Assembly: GCF_024699925.1 (NCBI RefSeq)
Contig: NZ_JAJOMX010000005.1
Span: forward strand, 139,181 to 203,180
DNA length: 64,000 nucleotides
Origin: Mesorhizobium sp. J428
Lineage (GTDB): Bacteria; Pseudomonadota; Alphaproteobacteria; Rhizobiales; Rhizobiaceae
Reading direction: 5' to 3'
Of this stretch, positions 17,092 through 25,984 are shown piece by piece. The notes beneath the pieces are model-generated. The model was given only the letters and a program-made list of their open reading frames with translations. It did no database searches and had not been told where the DNA came from. Each line of letters opens with the position of its first letter. Position 1 is the first letter of the stretch. The translations under genes were made by a program, and so were the position numbers.

Positions 17092-17568
17092 TCAGGCGGC
17101 CGTGCGGCCCTCGACGACGTCGGCTCCGACCTCATCGGCTGTGACCTCTTCGAGATAGGCCCGACTGTACGGATTGGCGGCGAGCCAGCGTTCGGCCGCC
17201 TCGCGATCCCTGGCGAGATGCAGGAGTTCCGGGCTGTCGCCGAAGTCCTGTAGAACGCGGGCCGTGCCGATTTTGGGACGCTCGACGATCTCGAAGCGCA
17301 GGTCGCTCTCCACGGACCAGGTGCGCCGGACCGAAACGACGATGATGCCGCCCTGCCCGAAATCGCCTTCATGCAAGGTGAAGCAAGCCGGAGAGCTGTA
17401 GGTCGCCCGCGACTGCGGCGGCTCCTTCTTGACCAGTCGGCCGGTGCCGTTGCGCCTTTCCCAGTCGGCGACCTTCCTCGTGAACCGGGCTGGCGGTTTC
17501 GGGGTGCCGTCGAAGTAGCGGATGACGCTCCCCAACGGGGCGGAATCGTAGACGATATGTGCGGACAT
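17092..17568 (-). CDS. hypothetical protein
   Basis: 158 residues, ATG 17568 preceded by GGAGAGATCC. The N-terminal part has SVIRYFDGTPKPPARFTRKV, a basic helix, then beta strands GGIIVVSVRRTWSVESDLRF and EIVERPKIGTARVLQDFG. The C-terminal part is helical (LARDREAAERWLAANPYS). Not recognised. It is transcribed directly downstream of the ParB-like gene, separated from it by a hairpin, and could be part of the same operon. Confidence 0.65.
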   Translation of the reverse strand: MSAHIVYDSAPLGSVIRYFDGTPKPPARFTRKVADWERRNGTGRLVKKEPPQSRATYSSPACFTLHEGDFGQGGIIVVSVRRTWSVESDLRFEIVERPKIGTARVLQDFGDSPELLHLARDREAAERWLAANPYSRAYLEEVTADEVGADVVEGRTAA

Positions 17569-17597
17569 GCGGATCTCTCCATGTCGGAAAACAAATA

Positions 17598-17621
17598 GGG
17601 CCCGGGGGAGATGCCGGGCCC
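17598..17621. repeat. GC-rich stem-loop downstream of the ParB-like gene
   Basis: GGGCCCGG-ggagatg-CCGGGCCC with 8 perfect pairs, 20 bp past the ParB-like stop. Same style as the hairpins at 16504 and 17029. Confidence 0.55.
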
Positions 17622-17641
17622 GGTGCGGAGCGGGAGGCCGA

Positions 17642-19792
17642 TTATTCGGCGGCCTGGAGGTGGTCGGGTTCCTCGCCGGGGACGGTCACCGGTTCATCGG
17701 AGGACATGCCGGTATCGTCGGCGAGGAAGGCCGGAAGCTCGGCGGCATCGCCGTCGACAGCCGTCTCGTCCGTCACATCGCCGGTGACGACTTCGACGGC
17801 TTCACTAACCGCGGCGTCGCCGCCAAGGCGCAGCGGCTCGGGCAGCCAGTTCGACCCCTCGAGAAGACGAGCGGCCTCACGTGCCATCAAGTCCTTCTTC
17901 ATATGGTCGATCAGCTGCGCGGAGTCCTCGCCACGTGCTTCACGGACTGCCTGAACGATCCGGGCCTTGGTGACGCGGCCGAGATAGTTGTCCAATGTGG
18001 GCGACCAGCCAGCCTCGACCATGTCGAAGCCGAGCGTGGCGGCCAGCTCATCGGCATGAGCAAGCGCGCCCGGCCGCTTGTTCCAGGGCTCGACCACGGC
18101 GTTGAGCGAGAGCGAAGCGCAGTGCGCGAACAGCGCCTCGCGGCTCGCCTCGTCGAGACCGAGCAAGAATTCCCACAGCTTGTCGCTGTCTGGCATATCC
18201 CTGTCCCAGGCCTCGTGCCGCTCGGCGATCTCCTTCGCCCAGGGAGTCTCGGCGAGACCCTGGACTTGGCCGAAGCTGTTGCTCACCATGCTGATCTCGA
18301 GGCAGCTGTCCTTGGCGAACCGGTAGAACACCTGCAGCACGAGCGCGTGCAGGACCGTGACGAAGGCGATGTCGACGTCACTTGCCAATGCGTTGCGCAG
18401 CGCAAGCGTCTTCTGCGCGGTGAGATCGAAAACGAGCCGTTCGGGCAGCGGCTTGATGCCTTCGTCCTCGGGTTCCTCCGGCGTATCGGATCCGCCGTTC
18501 GTGTGCCGACCGTTGACGACGACGCCAGCGCCGTCCTCGTCGGGCTGCGACACGTCGCGATCCTCGCTGTCAGCCTCCTCTTCGTAGTCGACTTCGGCGC
18601 GCGGCTCATCCTCGGGACGGACAAAGCCGGCTTCAACCTGAAGCTGGCCATTGGCACCGAGGGTCAGAAACGCGCCGGCGATGGCCTTCTGCGCCGGATC
18701 GTAGACCTGGGGACGATCGCTGAACGCGTCGAGTTCGCCGCCGAGCTGATCGAGCTTGTCCTCGATGTCCTGGTCGGCGTCCTCCATCTCCGCATACTTC
18801 GCGTCGAGCGCATCATACTCGGCCTTCACCGCATCGTAGCGGGCGATCTCCTCGGCGCTCATCTCCGCCGGCTCGGCGTAGAGACGCCGCATGCCGGAGG
18901 TGTGGCCATAGGGAAAGCTGATCGCCGCCTCGACCCACTTCCAGCCGTCGGCGCGAACGGCCTCCGCGGCGATCTTCAGCCTGTCGAAGACCAACTGCTC
19001 GAGGAGCGCTGCATCCTGGAACCAGCCGCCACCATCCTGCTCGAACAGGTCACGCAGGATGACGCCGCCGGCAGCCTCGTAAGCTTCGGCGCCCACATAG
19101 ACTGCGCGGCGATCGTCGGCACGCACCGTGGTCTCCGTCAGCAGGCGCCTGATGTAATAGGGCTCCCGCATATTCGGGTTGTTGTTGATGCGCTCCCAGA
19201 CCTGCTTCTGGCGGGCATGGTCGTGGGAGATCGAGAACGCCATGATCTGCTCGAGCCGGATCTCATCCCGTTCGTAGAGCTCGAGCAGCGTTGGCGAAAC
19301 CGAGGCGAGCCTCAGCCGCTGCTTGACGGTCGCGGCCGACACAAAGAAGCGTGCGGCGATCTCCTCAACGTCGAGGCCCTGCTCTTTCAGCGCCTTGAAC
19401 GCGCGAAACTGGTCGAGCGGATGCAGGTTCTCGCGATGCACGTTTTCGGCAAGCGAATCCTCTTGGGCCGAGGTTGCTCCGCTACGGTTGACGATGCAGG
19501 GGATGGGCTCGTTCTTCGCCAGACGCTTCTGCTTGACGAGAATGCCCAACGCGAGATAGCGGCGGCCGCCCGCTGGCACTTCGAAGGAGCCGGTTTCCTC
19601 GCCGTCGCCGTCGAGCACGGGACGGACGTTCAGGCTCTGCAGGAGCTTGCGTCGACCAATGTCCTCGGCGAGCTGCTCGATGGTGAGGCCGTCCTTCACC
19701 CGGCGAACATTCTCCTGCGACAGCACCAGCTTGTCGTAGGCGATGTTCTCCGAGGGGTTCATTGCGATCTTCTGAATGGCGCTCTTTGCCAT
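17642..19792 (-). CDS. large ParB/RepB/Spo0J-family protein
   Basis: 716 residues from ATG 19792 (GGAGACCC upstream). The N-terminal ParB domain has QENVR near 26-30, the GGRRYLALG box at 75-83 (the ENxR-G-RR nucleotide-binding region) and ENVHRENLHPLDQFRAF near 115-130. A helix-turn-helix follows (VEEIAARFFVSAATVKQRLR, about 143-165). The C-terminal ~480 residues contain an acidic low-complexity segment (about 330-440) and helical regions. Ordinary ParB proteins are about 300 residues; this long form is typical of plasmid and ICE accessory regions and may act in DNA binding or nuclease functions rather than partition. No cognate ParA is adjacent. The interrupted DUF932 gene lies directly upstream, 145 bp away. 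Confidence 0.85.
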   Translation of the reverse strand: MAKSAIQKIAMNPSENIAYDKLVLSQENVRRVKDGLTIEQLAEDIGRRKLLQSLNVRPVLDGDGEETGSFEVPAGGRRYLALGILVKQKRLAKNEPIPCIVNRSGATSAQEDSLAENVHRENLHPLDQFRAFKALKEQGLDVEEIAARFFVSAATVKQRLRLASVSPTLLELYERDEIRLEQIMAFSISHDHARQKQVWERINNNPNMREPYYIRRLLTETTVRADDRRAVYVGAEAYEAAGGVILRDLFEQDGGGWFQDAALLEQLVFDRLKIAAEAVRADGWKWVEAAISFPYGHTSGMRRLYAEPAEMSAEEIARYDAVKAEYDALDAKYAEMEDADQDIEDKLDQLGGELDAFSDRPQVYDPAQKAIAGAFLTLGANGQLQVEAGFVRPEDEPRAEVDYEEEADSEDRDVSQPDEDGAGVVVNGRHTNGGSDTPEEPEDEGIKPLPERLVFDLTAQKTLALRNALASDVDIAFVTVLHALVLQVFYRFAKDSCLEISMVSNSFGQVQGLAETPWAKEIAERHEAWDRDMPDSDKLWEFLLGLDEASREALFAHCASLSLNAVVEPWNKRPGALAHADELAATLGFDMVEAGWSPTLDNYLGRVTKARIVQAVREARGEDSAQLIDHMKKDLMAREAARLLEGSNWLPEPLRLGGDAAVSEAVEVVTGDVTDETAVDGDAAELPAFLADDTGMSSDEPVTVPGEEPDHLQAAE

Positions 19793-19936
19793 GGTCAGGG
19801 TCTCCATGACGGGCGGTCCGGGGCCTCTCCCCGAACCTCCAAACCCATCGCAAAACCTCCCCTCCGCCCTCTGCCTCCCGGCCTCGCACGGACCTTGCCG
19901 GTCTGAGAGCCGGCGAGGCGCAAGGCCGATGGGAGG

Positions 19937-20579
19937 TCAATGAACGATGTCGAGAAGCTTTTTTGCCTTTTGCTCCATGTCGAGCCGCACATCCTGGTGG
20001 TGTTTGTCGCGCGCAACCTGGGTGATGCCCTGAACGAAATCGAAGATGGAGGCAGGCGGGTGGCCCTCTTCGGCGAGTACAGCGTCGATGATCTTCGTGG
20101 TCTCGGCCCTTGAGAATCCTCGCTTGCGCAGAAAGGTGGTCCGGTCATCATCGTCGCGCGCGACAATTTGTTCCCGCGCCGACTTGATCCCGTTGATGAA
20201 TGGCATGGGCGAGGATTCAGCGAACCGGATCAGCGCCGGTTCGGCCTCGAGAGCGAAGCGAGACGCAGCGCACTTGGAATGCCGGATGGTGATTTCCTCA
20301 AAATCCTCGACCCCCCACAGATTGCGATTCTGGCACACTGCGCGCAGGTAGAAGCTTGCGATGCCGAGGGTTCGCGCCCCGACTTCCGAGTTCCAGCAAT
20401 AGAATCCCCTGAAGAAGAGATCGGGATCACCATTGGGCAGCTGGCCTGCTTCGATCGGATTCAGATCGTCGACAAGGAAGATGAAAACATCGCGATCAGA
20501 CGCATAGAGCGTCGTCGTATCCTGCGAGACAGCGACATTGGGATTGTAGACGCCCGTGGACCAGTCGAGCACTCCGGGA
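19937..20579 (-). pseudogene. DUF932-like gene, C-terminal third (interrupted)
   Basis: From the insertion boundary at 20579 leftward the frame reads (V)PGVLDWSTGVYNPNVAV, TTTLYASDRDVFIFLVDDLN, GFYCWNSEVGARTLGIASFY, NLWGVEDFEEITIRHSK and ends KAKKLLDIVH. This is the C-terminal part of a DUF932-like protein, a family common next to ParB on rhizobial elements. Beyond 20579 the sequence is element 1. The preceding part of the same gene is at 26943-27103 and the N-terminus at 38278-38684, all on the minus strand in collinear order. An open frame continues through the boundary to 21118 but has no family resemblance there. Confidence 0.85.
20574..20579. repeat. 6-bp direct repeat CCGGGA, left flank of element 1
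   Basis: The partner is at 26943-26948. Removing element 1 with one copy restores W-K-V-P-G-V-L-D-W in frame in the DUF932-like gene. Confidence 0.8.
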
Positions 20580-20764
20580 TAGATCACGTCACGGAACTGT
20601 CCTGATAGTCTTGTATGAGACGGTAGCGCAGGCGCCCTCAAGGGAGCATCAGCGTGCCTCCAGTCAGCATTGCGCCGGGAGATCCGCGCAGGGCGGAGGC
20701 GTAGCCGAAGCCCGGAGCGGATTTCCCGGCGCGGCCTCGATCCAGACCCCTTTGGAGGCATGCC

Positions 20765-21910
20765 ATGGCAATGATCGTTCGTGCCGCGCCTGGCTATCCT
20801 CCAATCCCGGCCGAGTTTCCCCTCCTCCTTTCCAATCAGATGCAGATCATCGAACCCGCCTTCGCCTATCTGATTGAGCAGGCTGAGTTGCGGGCGCACT
20901 CGCTGGAAACGGTCCGAACCTATGGCGAGCATCTTTACGACTGGTTCGACACGCTCGAACAATCGGAGCTGTCCTGGGACACGGTCGATGAAGGCACCAT
21001 CATGGCCTATCGAAACAGGATGCTTGAGACGCCGAGCCCGTATACGGGAAGGCCGTATGCCCGCTCGACCATCAATGACCGGGTCCGGTCGGTCTGCCGC
21101 TTCTACGCCTGGGCGCATCGCCGCAAGATGATCGACGAACTCCCGTTCAGCTATCGGGACGCACCGCCGATCAGAGCCGCCTCAAAGGGCTTCCTTGCGC
21201 ACGCGGCGGGCAAGCCTGCGCTGGGAAACATACTGACGGTCGCGGAATATGAAACCTTGCCTCGGCCGCTGCGCGTCCGCGATCTTCACCGGCTGCTGGC
21301 CGCCCTCGACATGCCCTATCGGCTGATCGCGGAGTGGGCGGTGACCAGTGGCATGCGACGGATGGAGCTATGTGCGCTCACGGTGGATCAGGTGCCGCGC
21401 AGCGACAGGCTGCACATGGAAGATCACCCGCTGGTGGGAATCCCGCTCACTGTCACGAAGGGCAGCCGAAGGCGCACGGTCTATCCGCCGCTGAGGCTCA
21501 TCGACCGCACCAACTGGTATATCGGAGAAGATCGCGCGGGGCTCATAACGCGGCTGCGGCGACGAGATTCGAGTTACGCGCCGCCGAATACGCTGTTCCT
21601 CAACAGACGTGGCGCGCCAATCACCAAAGCCCGGTTGTCGGCCGCGTTCGCGCGCGGCTTTGCCGCGGCGGGGTTGGACGGGTCTGCCCATTGGCTGCGA
21701 CACACCTTCGCGACGGTCATGCTGGTGCGGCTACAGGCGGAAGCGCAACGCAATCCCGACATCAATCCCCTCAAGGTCCTCCAGGTCCTGCTTGGTCATG
21801 CGTCGATCGAGACGACGGCGATCTATCTGCGCTGTGTCGAATTGCATGGAGACGAGATCGCCGAAACGATCGAGTATCTCTACGGACGCGTGATCGACGA
21901 TGCGTACTGA
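20765..21910 (+). CDS. tyrosine recombinase A of element 1 (TnpA-like)
   Basis: 381 residues; ATG 20765 sits behind TTTGGAGGCATGCC. The N-terminal SAM-like core-binding domain is at residues 25-130. The catalytic domain has all the residues: R in SGMRRMEL (near 199), HWLRHTFAT (H-x-x-R, near 307-312), LLGHASIETT (H near 345) and the nucleophile in AIYLR (Y near 353). Its length and motifs are those of TnpA of Tn554-type transposons. It is the first gene of a four-gene unit and overlaps the next by 11 bp. It likely performs strand exchange at the element ends together with B and C. Confidence 0.9.
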   Translation: MAMIVRAAPGYPPIPAEFPLLLSNQMQIIEPAFAYLIEQAELRAHSLETVRTYGEHLYDWFDTLEQSELSWDTVDEGTIMAYRNRMLETPSPYTGRPYARSTINDRVRSVCRFYAWAHRRKMIDELPFSYRDAPPIRAASKGFLAHAAGKPALGNILTVAEYETLPRPLRVRDLHRLLAALDMPYRLIAEWAVTSGMRRMELCALTVDQVPRSDRLHMEDHPLVGIPLTVTKGSRRRTVYPPLRLIDRTNWYIGEDRAGLITRLRRRDSSYAPPNTLFLNRRGAPITKARLSAAFARGFAAAGLDGSAHWLRHTFATVMLVRLQAEAQRNPDINPLKVLQVLLGHASIETTAIYLRCVELHGDEIAETIEYLYGRVIDDAY

Positions 21911-23666
21911 CCGCCGTCGCATCGACCGTCGGCTATCGGATGAGGCCCAACCCACGGTCTCGATTGAAGGTGGGTCGGTCATGCTGTTCCGGGATGCGTG
22001 GGGCGAGCCGGTGCAGCGGTTCGACCTCGGGCAACTCAATCTCCCGGCCGAGCTTGTTGCTCCCTATGCCGAGGCGTTCCGGGGACATCATGCGGCGTCG
22101 TCACCCGCCACGCGTCACCAGTGCTGGAACGCACTGAAGTTCTTTGCCCGCTTTCTCGCCGATAGCGGCAGTGTTCAGGCACCGGCTGATTTGACGACCG
22201 AATTGTTCGGCCGATACATCTTATGGCTGGACGCCTTGTCTTCCCGAACCGGCAAACCCTGTGCTCCGGGTCTGCGTCACAATCGCTATCAGCCGGTCAA
22301 GCTTCTGACCGAGTGGATGGCGAGACGACGGCCGGATCTGCTGCCGGCACGCCCATCCTTCCCCTTCAATCCGTTTCCCGGCAGGCATGCGCCGAAGGAA
22401 GGCGGCCGGCTGTCCGGCTCGCAGCTCAAGGCTATCCTGCGGTCCTGCTATGAAGAGATCGACGATGCCTGGGCACTCTTTGAGGAAGGACAGCGACTGC
22501 TTGCGGCTCCGGCAAGGAGCGACGATCCGGACGGCTTTGAAGCAATGTTGCGGGAATTCCATCGCCTCGGGCACGGCGTGATGCCATCGCGTCGTGCCTT
22601 GCCAGATCGGCTCGGTCGAAGGTTATACCTTCATGGTGGACACGACAGGTTCGAACGCCATCTTCACGTAACGCCAGACTGCCTGGCCTCCTTCTTCATC
22701 GCCATTGCGATCCAGACGGCGGGAAACGCCGAGGCGCTCCGGCTTATCGACCGCGATTGCATCGAGCCTCATCCGCTGATCGAACATCGGACGATGATCG
22801 ACTGGCAGAAGGGCCGCGCCGGACACCTGTTCAAACGCGCGCAGCGCCGATCCTTCGATCGCCGGCGGCGCTATGCGGCACCCAATCTCATCGACAAGGT
22901 GCTGAAAATGACCGCGTCACTGGCGGGGCGCGCACCTGCGAGTGAAAAGGATCGGCTGTTCCTGATGCGCAGGCCGGGCCGGGACGTCGGCGTCATCCAG
23001 CGCACGACCCTCGAAGGCGCCATGGCTCGATTCATCGAGCGGGCAAACCGGCGTATCTATGCATGGAATGCCGAACATCCCGACCAATTGCGAACGGCGT
23101 TGCCGCGCTTCCACACGAGGATGTTCCGGGGCAGCGTCGCCATCGAGCACTATCGAGCATCGGGCGGCGACGTGCGCGCGGCGCAGAGCGTGCTCAATCA
23201 TGCCAGCCCGGAACTCACCGATCGCTATATCAGGGGAGATCAAAGCCGCGCGCTCCAGCATGGAACCATCGCCAGGTTGCAGACTATGATGATGTCCTGG
23301 ATCCTTGAACCTCCCGGTGAAGCCAGGCAATGTTCGTCACCGTCGGCCCTTGCCGCGGAGATGTTCGGCCATCGCTGTACCGATCCGACGGCAGGTGGCG
23401 AAAAGCTCTGTCCTCACTTCGGCGGCTGCCTGTCCTGTCCGGGCCTGGTGGTGCCGATCGATGCAACGCATCTGGCGCGCATCCTTCTGGCGATAGAACA
23501 ACTGGAGAAGGCCCGCACACGCCTCGACCGGCAAAGGTGGGCACTGATCTACAAGCCCAGCCACGATCTTCTGGTCGAGAGTATTTTGCCGGACTTCCCT
23601 GTCGAACTCCACGGCGAAGCGCGCGCGCTGATGGCCTCGCTGCCCGCCTTGCCGACACTGGAGTGA
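21900..23666 (+). CDS. tyrosine recombinase-like B of element 1, Cys-rich C-terminus
   Basis: 588 residues, overlapping gene A by 11 bp. The fold is recognisable from a core-binding-like N-terminus, then QTAGNAEALRLIDRDC where the first catalytic arginine box would be (Asn replaces Arg), FHTRMFRGSVAI, and LNHASPELTDRYIRG with H and the Tyr nucleophile. A C-terminal cysteine cluster (HRCTDPTAGGEKLCPHFGGC, then LSCPG) probably binds zinc. The missing first arginine suggests it is a catalytically impaired or accessory recombinase, as in other multi-recombinase transposons. The element 2 homologue (34762-36605) shows the same Arg loss and a Cys cluster, so the deviation is ancestral, not decay. 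Confidence 0.85.
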   Translation: MRTDRRRIDRRLSDEAQPTVSIEGGSVMLFRDAWGEPVQRFDLGQLNLPAELVAPYAEAFRGHHAASSPATRHQCWNALKFFARFLADSGSVQAPADLTTELFGRYILWLDALSSRTGKPCAPGLRHNRYQPVKLLTEWMARRRPDLLPARPSFPFNPFPGRHAPKEGGRLSGSQLKAILRSCYEEIDDAWALFEEGQRLLAAPARSDDPDGFEAMLREFHRLGHGVMPSRRALPDRLGRRLYLHGGHDRFERHLHVTPDCLASFFIAIAIQTAGNAEALRLIDRDCIEPHPLIEHRTMIDWQKGRAGHLFKRAQRRSFDRRRRYAAPNLIDKVLKMTASLAGRAPASEKDRLFLMRRPGRDVGVIQRTTLEGAMARFIERANRRIYAWNAEHPDQLRTALPRFHTRMFRGSVAIEHYRASGGDVRAAQSVLNHASPELTDRYIRGDQSRALQHGTIARLQTMMMSWILEPPGEARQCSSPSALAAEMFGHRCTDPTAGGEKLCPHFGGCLSCPGLVVPIDATHLARILLAIEQLEKARTRLDRQRWALIYKPSHDLLVESILPDFPVELHGEARALMASLPALPTLE

Positions 23667-23670
23667 AACT

Positions 23671-25533
23671 ATGGCGCTGGCTGCACCGAGCAAACGAAAT
23701 GCTCCCGCACTGCCTCAGGCAATCTCCTCGACCTCGACCTGGAATGACGACATATGGCGCTTCGATCTTACCCGACCCGGTGTAACCGACACTAGCCGGA
23801 CGATCGACTGGACGTTCGAGCTTCTCGATGGCAGCCGGTTCACCGACCCGACATGGACGGTGTTGCGCGAGACCGTCAAATGCTTCCTGTGGTCGCTCAG
23901 AACAGACCCGCCGACAGGCAAGCGAAGGCTCGGACCCAGTTCCCTCATCTCGATCTTCCACCAGATGCGTGTTCTGGTCTGCTGGATGGTCAGCGAAGAC
24001 TATGACCGATTCAATCAGCTTGATGCCTATGCTGCGGCCCGATTCATGACCACGCTGACGGAACGACCGGGACGAAAAGGCGAAGCGCTGTCGCTTGGAA
24101 CCCGAGCCGGGTATCTGTCGACGCTGGCGCGCCTCCATTCTCAACGTGAGAAACTGGTCGACGGCGTTCCCGATGATCTTCGCAGATTCCTGGATGAATA
24201 CGGCCCCCGACTTCCCCGCCTCGATCGACAGGGGCGAGGCTTCCCCTATACGCCAGATGCGGTTGCAACGGCGCTGATCGGCGGCGCCCTCCGGCTCATC
24301 GGCGCGCCAGCCGACGATGTGATCGCGCTCCGCGATCGGGCCGCGGTTGCTTATGCCTACCGGCTTGATGGCAGGCCGACGCCGGCGAGAGAAGCGGAGG
24401 CTCGTCGAATGCTCGATGACTTCTCCTTCTCGACCTTGCCGAACGAGGACAGCCCATGGCACGCGCCAGTCGTGCAGTTGAAAGACATCCATAAGCTGAT
24501 CGATCGCATCTACGATGCCTGCTTTGTGGTGATCGCCTGGCTCGTCGGAGCGCGCGTCTCGGAAATCCTCGGGCTCGAGGCCGGATGCATCGAGCGACAT
24601 GTCGGCCCGGATGGCCAGGAGGTCACCTATCTGCATGGACGGATTTACAAGATGGCGACGGGCGACGGTGGCCAGCCTCATCGTTGGATCGCATCCAAAC
24701 CCGTGGTCCGTGTCGTCGACGTACTGGAGCGGTTGTCGGCACCCATCCGCAAGAAGCTTGGGACACGCAATTTGTGGATGCTGACGCGGGATCCAGCGCT
24801 GCTGCGACAGCCGATCGGCATCCCACACAGTGGAGCCTTCGGCGGCCGGCTGAACAGCAGCTTCCGAACAATGCTCGACCTTCCTCTTCATCAAGGAAGA
24901 CCTTGGCACCTGAACGCGCATCAGGGACGGAAGACGTTCGCGCGCTTCATCGGCAAGCGCGACAGGACAGGCCTTCATGCCTTCCAGGAGCATCTCGGAC
25001 ACGTGAGCCGGGTGATGACCGATACCGCCTATGTGGGCACAGACTTCGAGCTCGCCGAATTGATCAACGACGAAATCCTGAGGGAAACACGGGCAGCGCT
25101 CGAGGACCTTCTGACGGCGTCAAATCTGTCGGGCCATGCCGGGCGCATGATCGCGTCACGGTCGCCGTTCCGGGGCCGCACACACGATGGCGATCTCGGC
25201 GAATATATAGACTTCGTCCTGAAAGACAGCGGAATGGTGCTTGGCGTCTGCGACTGGGGTTACTGCCTCTATCGTCGTGAGCATTCAGCTTGCCAGGGCG
25301 ATGACCACGGACCGAATGCAGTGTTCCGCACACAGAGCGCATGCGCCCGCTGCGCCAATTTTGCGGTCAGCGAGCGCCATAGAGCGGTTTGGGAGGATCG
25401 GAAGGTGCGCAATGCTCAGTTGCTTGAGCATCCTGCCCTCGATCGTGAAAGCCGTAAGCTCGCTCAAGAGCGCATCCTCGAATGCGATCGAATCCTCCGG
25501 GGGCTGGATGGGGAGAGCGGGGGTGTCCGGTGA
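23671..25533 (+). CDS. tyrosine recombinase C of element 1 (TnpB-like)
   Basis: 620 residues, starting 5 bp after gene B. Catalytic landmarks: VGARVSEILGLE (Arg, near 296), AHQGRKTFARFIG (H-x-x-R/K), HLGHVSRVMTDTAYVG (H and Tyr nucleophile, near 447-457). The C-terminal part has a cysteine array: GVCDWGYCLYRREHSACQG and SACARCANF, probably a zinc-binding module. Its size, position and Cys-rich tail fit TnpB-type large recombinases of Tn554-like elements. Two recombinases here (A and C) appear fully catalytic. Confidence 0.87.
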   Translation: MALAAPSKRNAPALPQAISSTSTWNDDIWRFDLTRPGVTDTSRTIDWTFELLDGSRFTDPTWTVLRETVKCFLWSLRTDPPTGKRRLGPSSLISIFHQMRVLVCWMVSEDYDRFNQLDAYAAARFMTTLTERPGRKGEALSLGTRAGYLSTLARLHSQREKLVDGVPDDLRRFLDEYGPRLPRLDRQGRGFPYTPDAVATALIGGALRLIGAPADDVIALRDRAAVAYAYRLDGRPTPAREAEARRMLDDFSFSTLPNEDSPWHAPVVQLKDIHKLIDRIYDACFVVIAWLVGARVSEILGLEAGCIERHVGPDGQEVTYLHGRIYKMATGDGGQPHRWIASKPVVRVVDVLERLSAPIRKKLGTRNLWMLTRDPALLRQPIGIPHSGAFGGRLNSSFRTMLDLPLHQGRPWHLNAHQGRKTFARFIGKRDRTGLHAFQEHLGHVSRVMTDTAYVGTDFELAELINDEILRETRAALEDLLTASNLSGHAGRMIASRSPFRGRTHDGDLGEYIDFVLKDSGMVLGVCDWGYCLYRREHSACQGDDHGPNAVFRTQSACARCANFAVSERHRAVWEDRKVRNAQLLEHPALDRESRKLAQERILECDRILRGLDGESGGVR

Positions 25534-25984
25534 AAAAACGGGCATCACGCCCCAGCAAAAGCGCCGTTATGCTACTGCCCAGCGCCTGCGCGCGGCGCTT
25601 GCTCGGTTGTTGTTGGCGCAGGAGCGAGGCGCGAAGCTGTCGGTCGCCGCACTTGCGCGTGAAGCGGGCGTCGGGCGCAATGCAATCTACGTCAATCATC
25701 GCGACGTCGTTGCGGAGTTGCTGCAGGCGGCTTCGCATCGGATCGACGCTGCAGTGGCATCGAAAGAAGCGCCGGAAACCGATTGGCGCGCCGTCGCTAC
25801 CGAGTTGAGGGAGCAGGTTCGCGGTCTGGCAACCGAGAATGCGATGTTGCTTCGGCGCGCGCAGGACGCCGAACAGGCAACTGCGCGCGCCGAAAAAAGA
25901 GCCGCGAAGCTCGATGCGGAATTGCGGGCGCTGCGGTCTCCCGTGCATCTGCACGGGACGGAGCCGAACACCCGCAACCGTTGA
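25508..25984 (+). CDS. TnpC-like HTH/coiled-coil protein of element 1
   Basis: About 158 residues; it overlaps the end of gene C. The start is ambiguous between ATG 25508 and GTG 25523. The N-terminal half carries a helix-turn-helix (KLSVAALAREAGVGRNAIYV, then NHRDVVAELLQAA). The C-terminal half is a charged coiled coil (LREQVRGLATENAMLLRRAQ, then EKRAAKLDAELRAL). HTH plus coiled coil after the recombinases is the layout of TnpC of Tn554, which orients and stimulates transposition. Its stop abuts the stop of the convergent ardC with no gap. Confidence 0.78.
   Translation: MGRAGVSGEKTGITPQQKRRYATAQRLRAALARLLLAQERGAKLSVAALAREAGVGRNAIYVNHRDVVAELLQAASHRIDAAVASKEAPETDWRAVATELREQVRGLATENAMLLRRAQDAEQATARAEKRAAKLDAELRALRSPVHLHGTEPNTRNR

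Noticed and set aside
2417-19792. VirC1-like ATPase plus the ParB-like protein as a classical ParAB partition system
   Set aside because: They are 15 kb apart on opposite strands; the ATPase is coupled to an RHH gene next to the relaxase, and the ParB-like protein is far larger than partition ParB.
17567-19906. Long rightward open frame (779 codons) opposite the ParB-like gene
   Set aside because: Exact antisense shadow of a gene with clear ParB motifs; no family resemblance, no ribosome site.
23284-25002. Leftward open frame of 572 codons opposite recombinases B and C
   Set aside because: Antisense shadow of genes with recombinase catalytic motifs.
20765-25533. Calling the trio a RIT element
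   Set aside because: RIT recombinases are, to my knowledge, all of moderate size; here B and C are about 600 residues with Cys-rich tails and a TnpC-like fourth gene, closer to Tn554-type elements. Left as a relationship to test.
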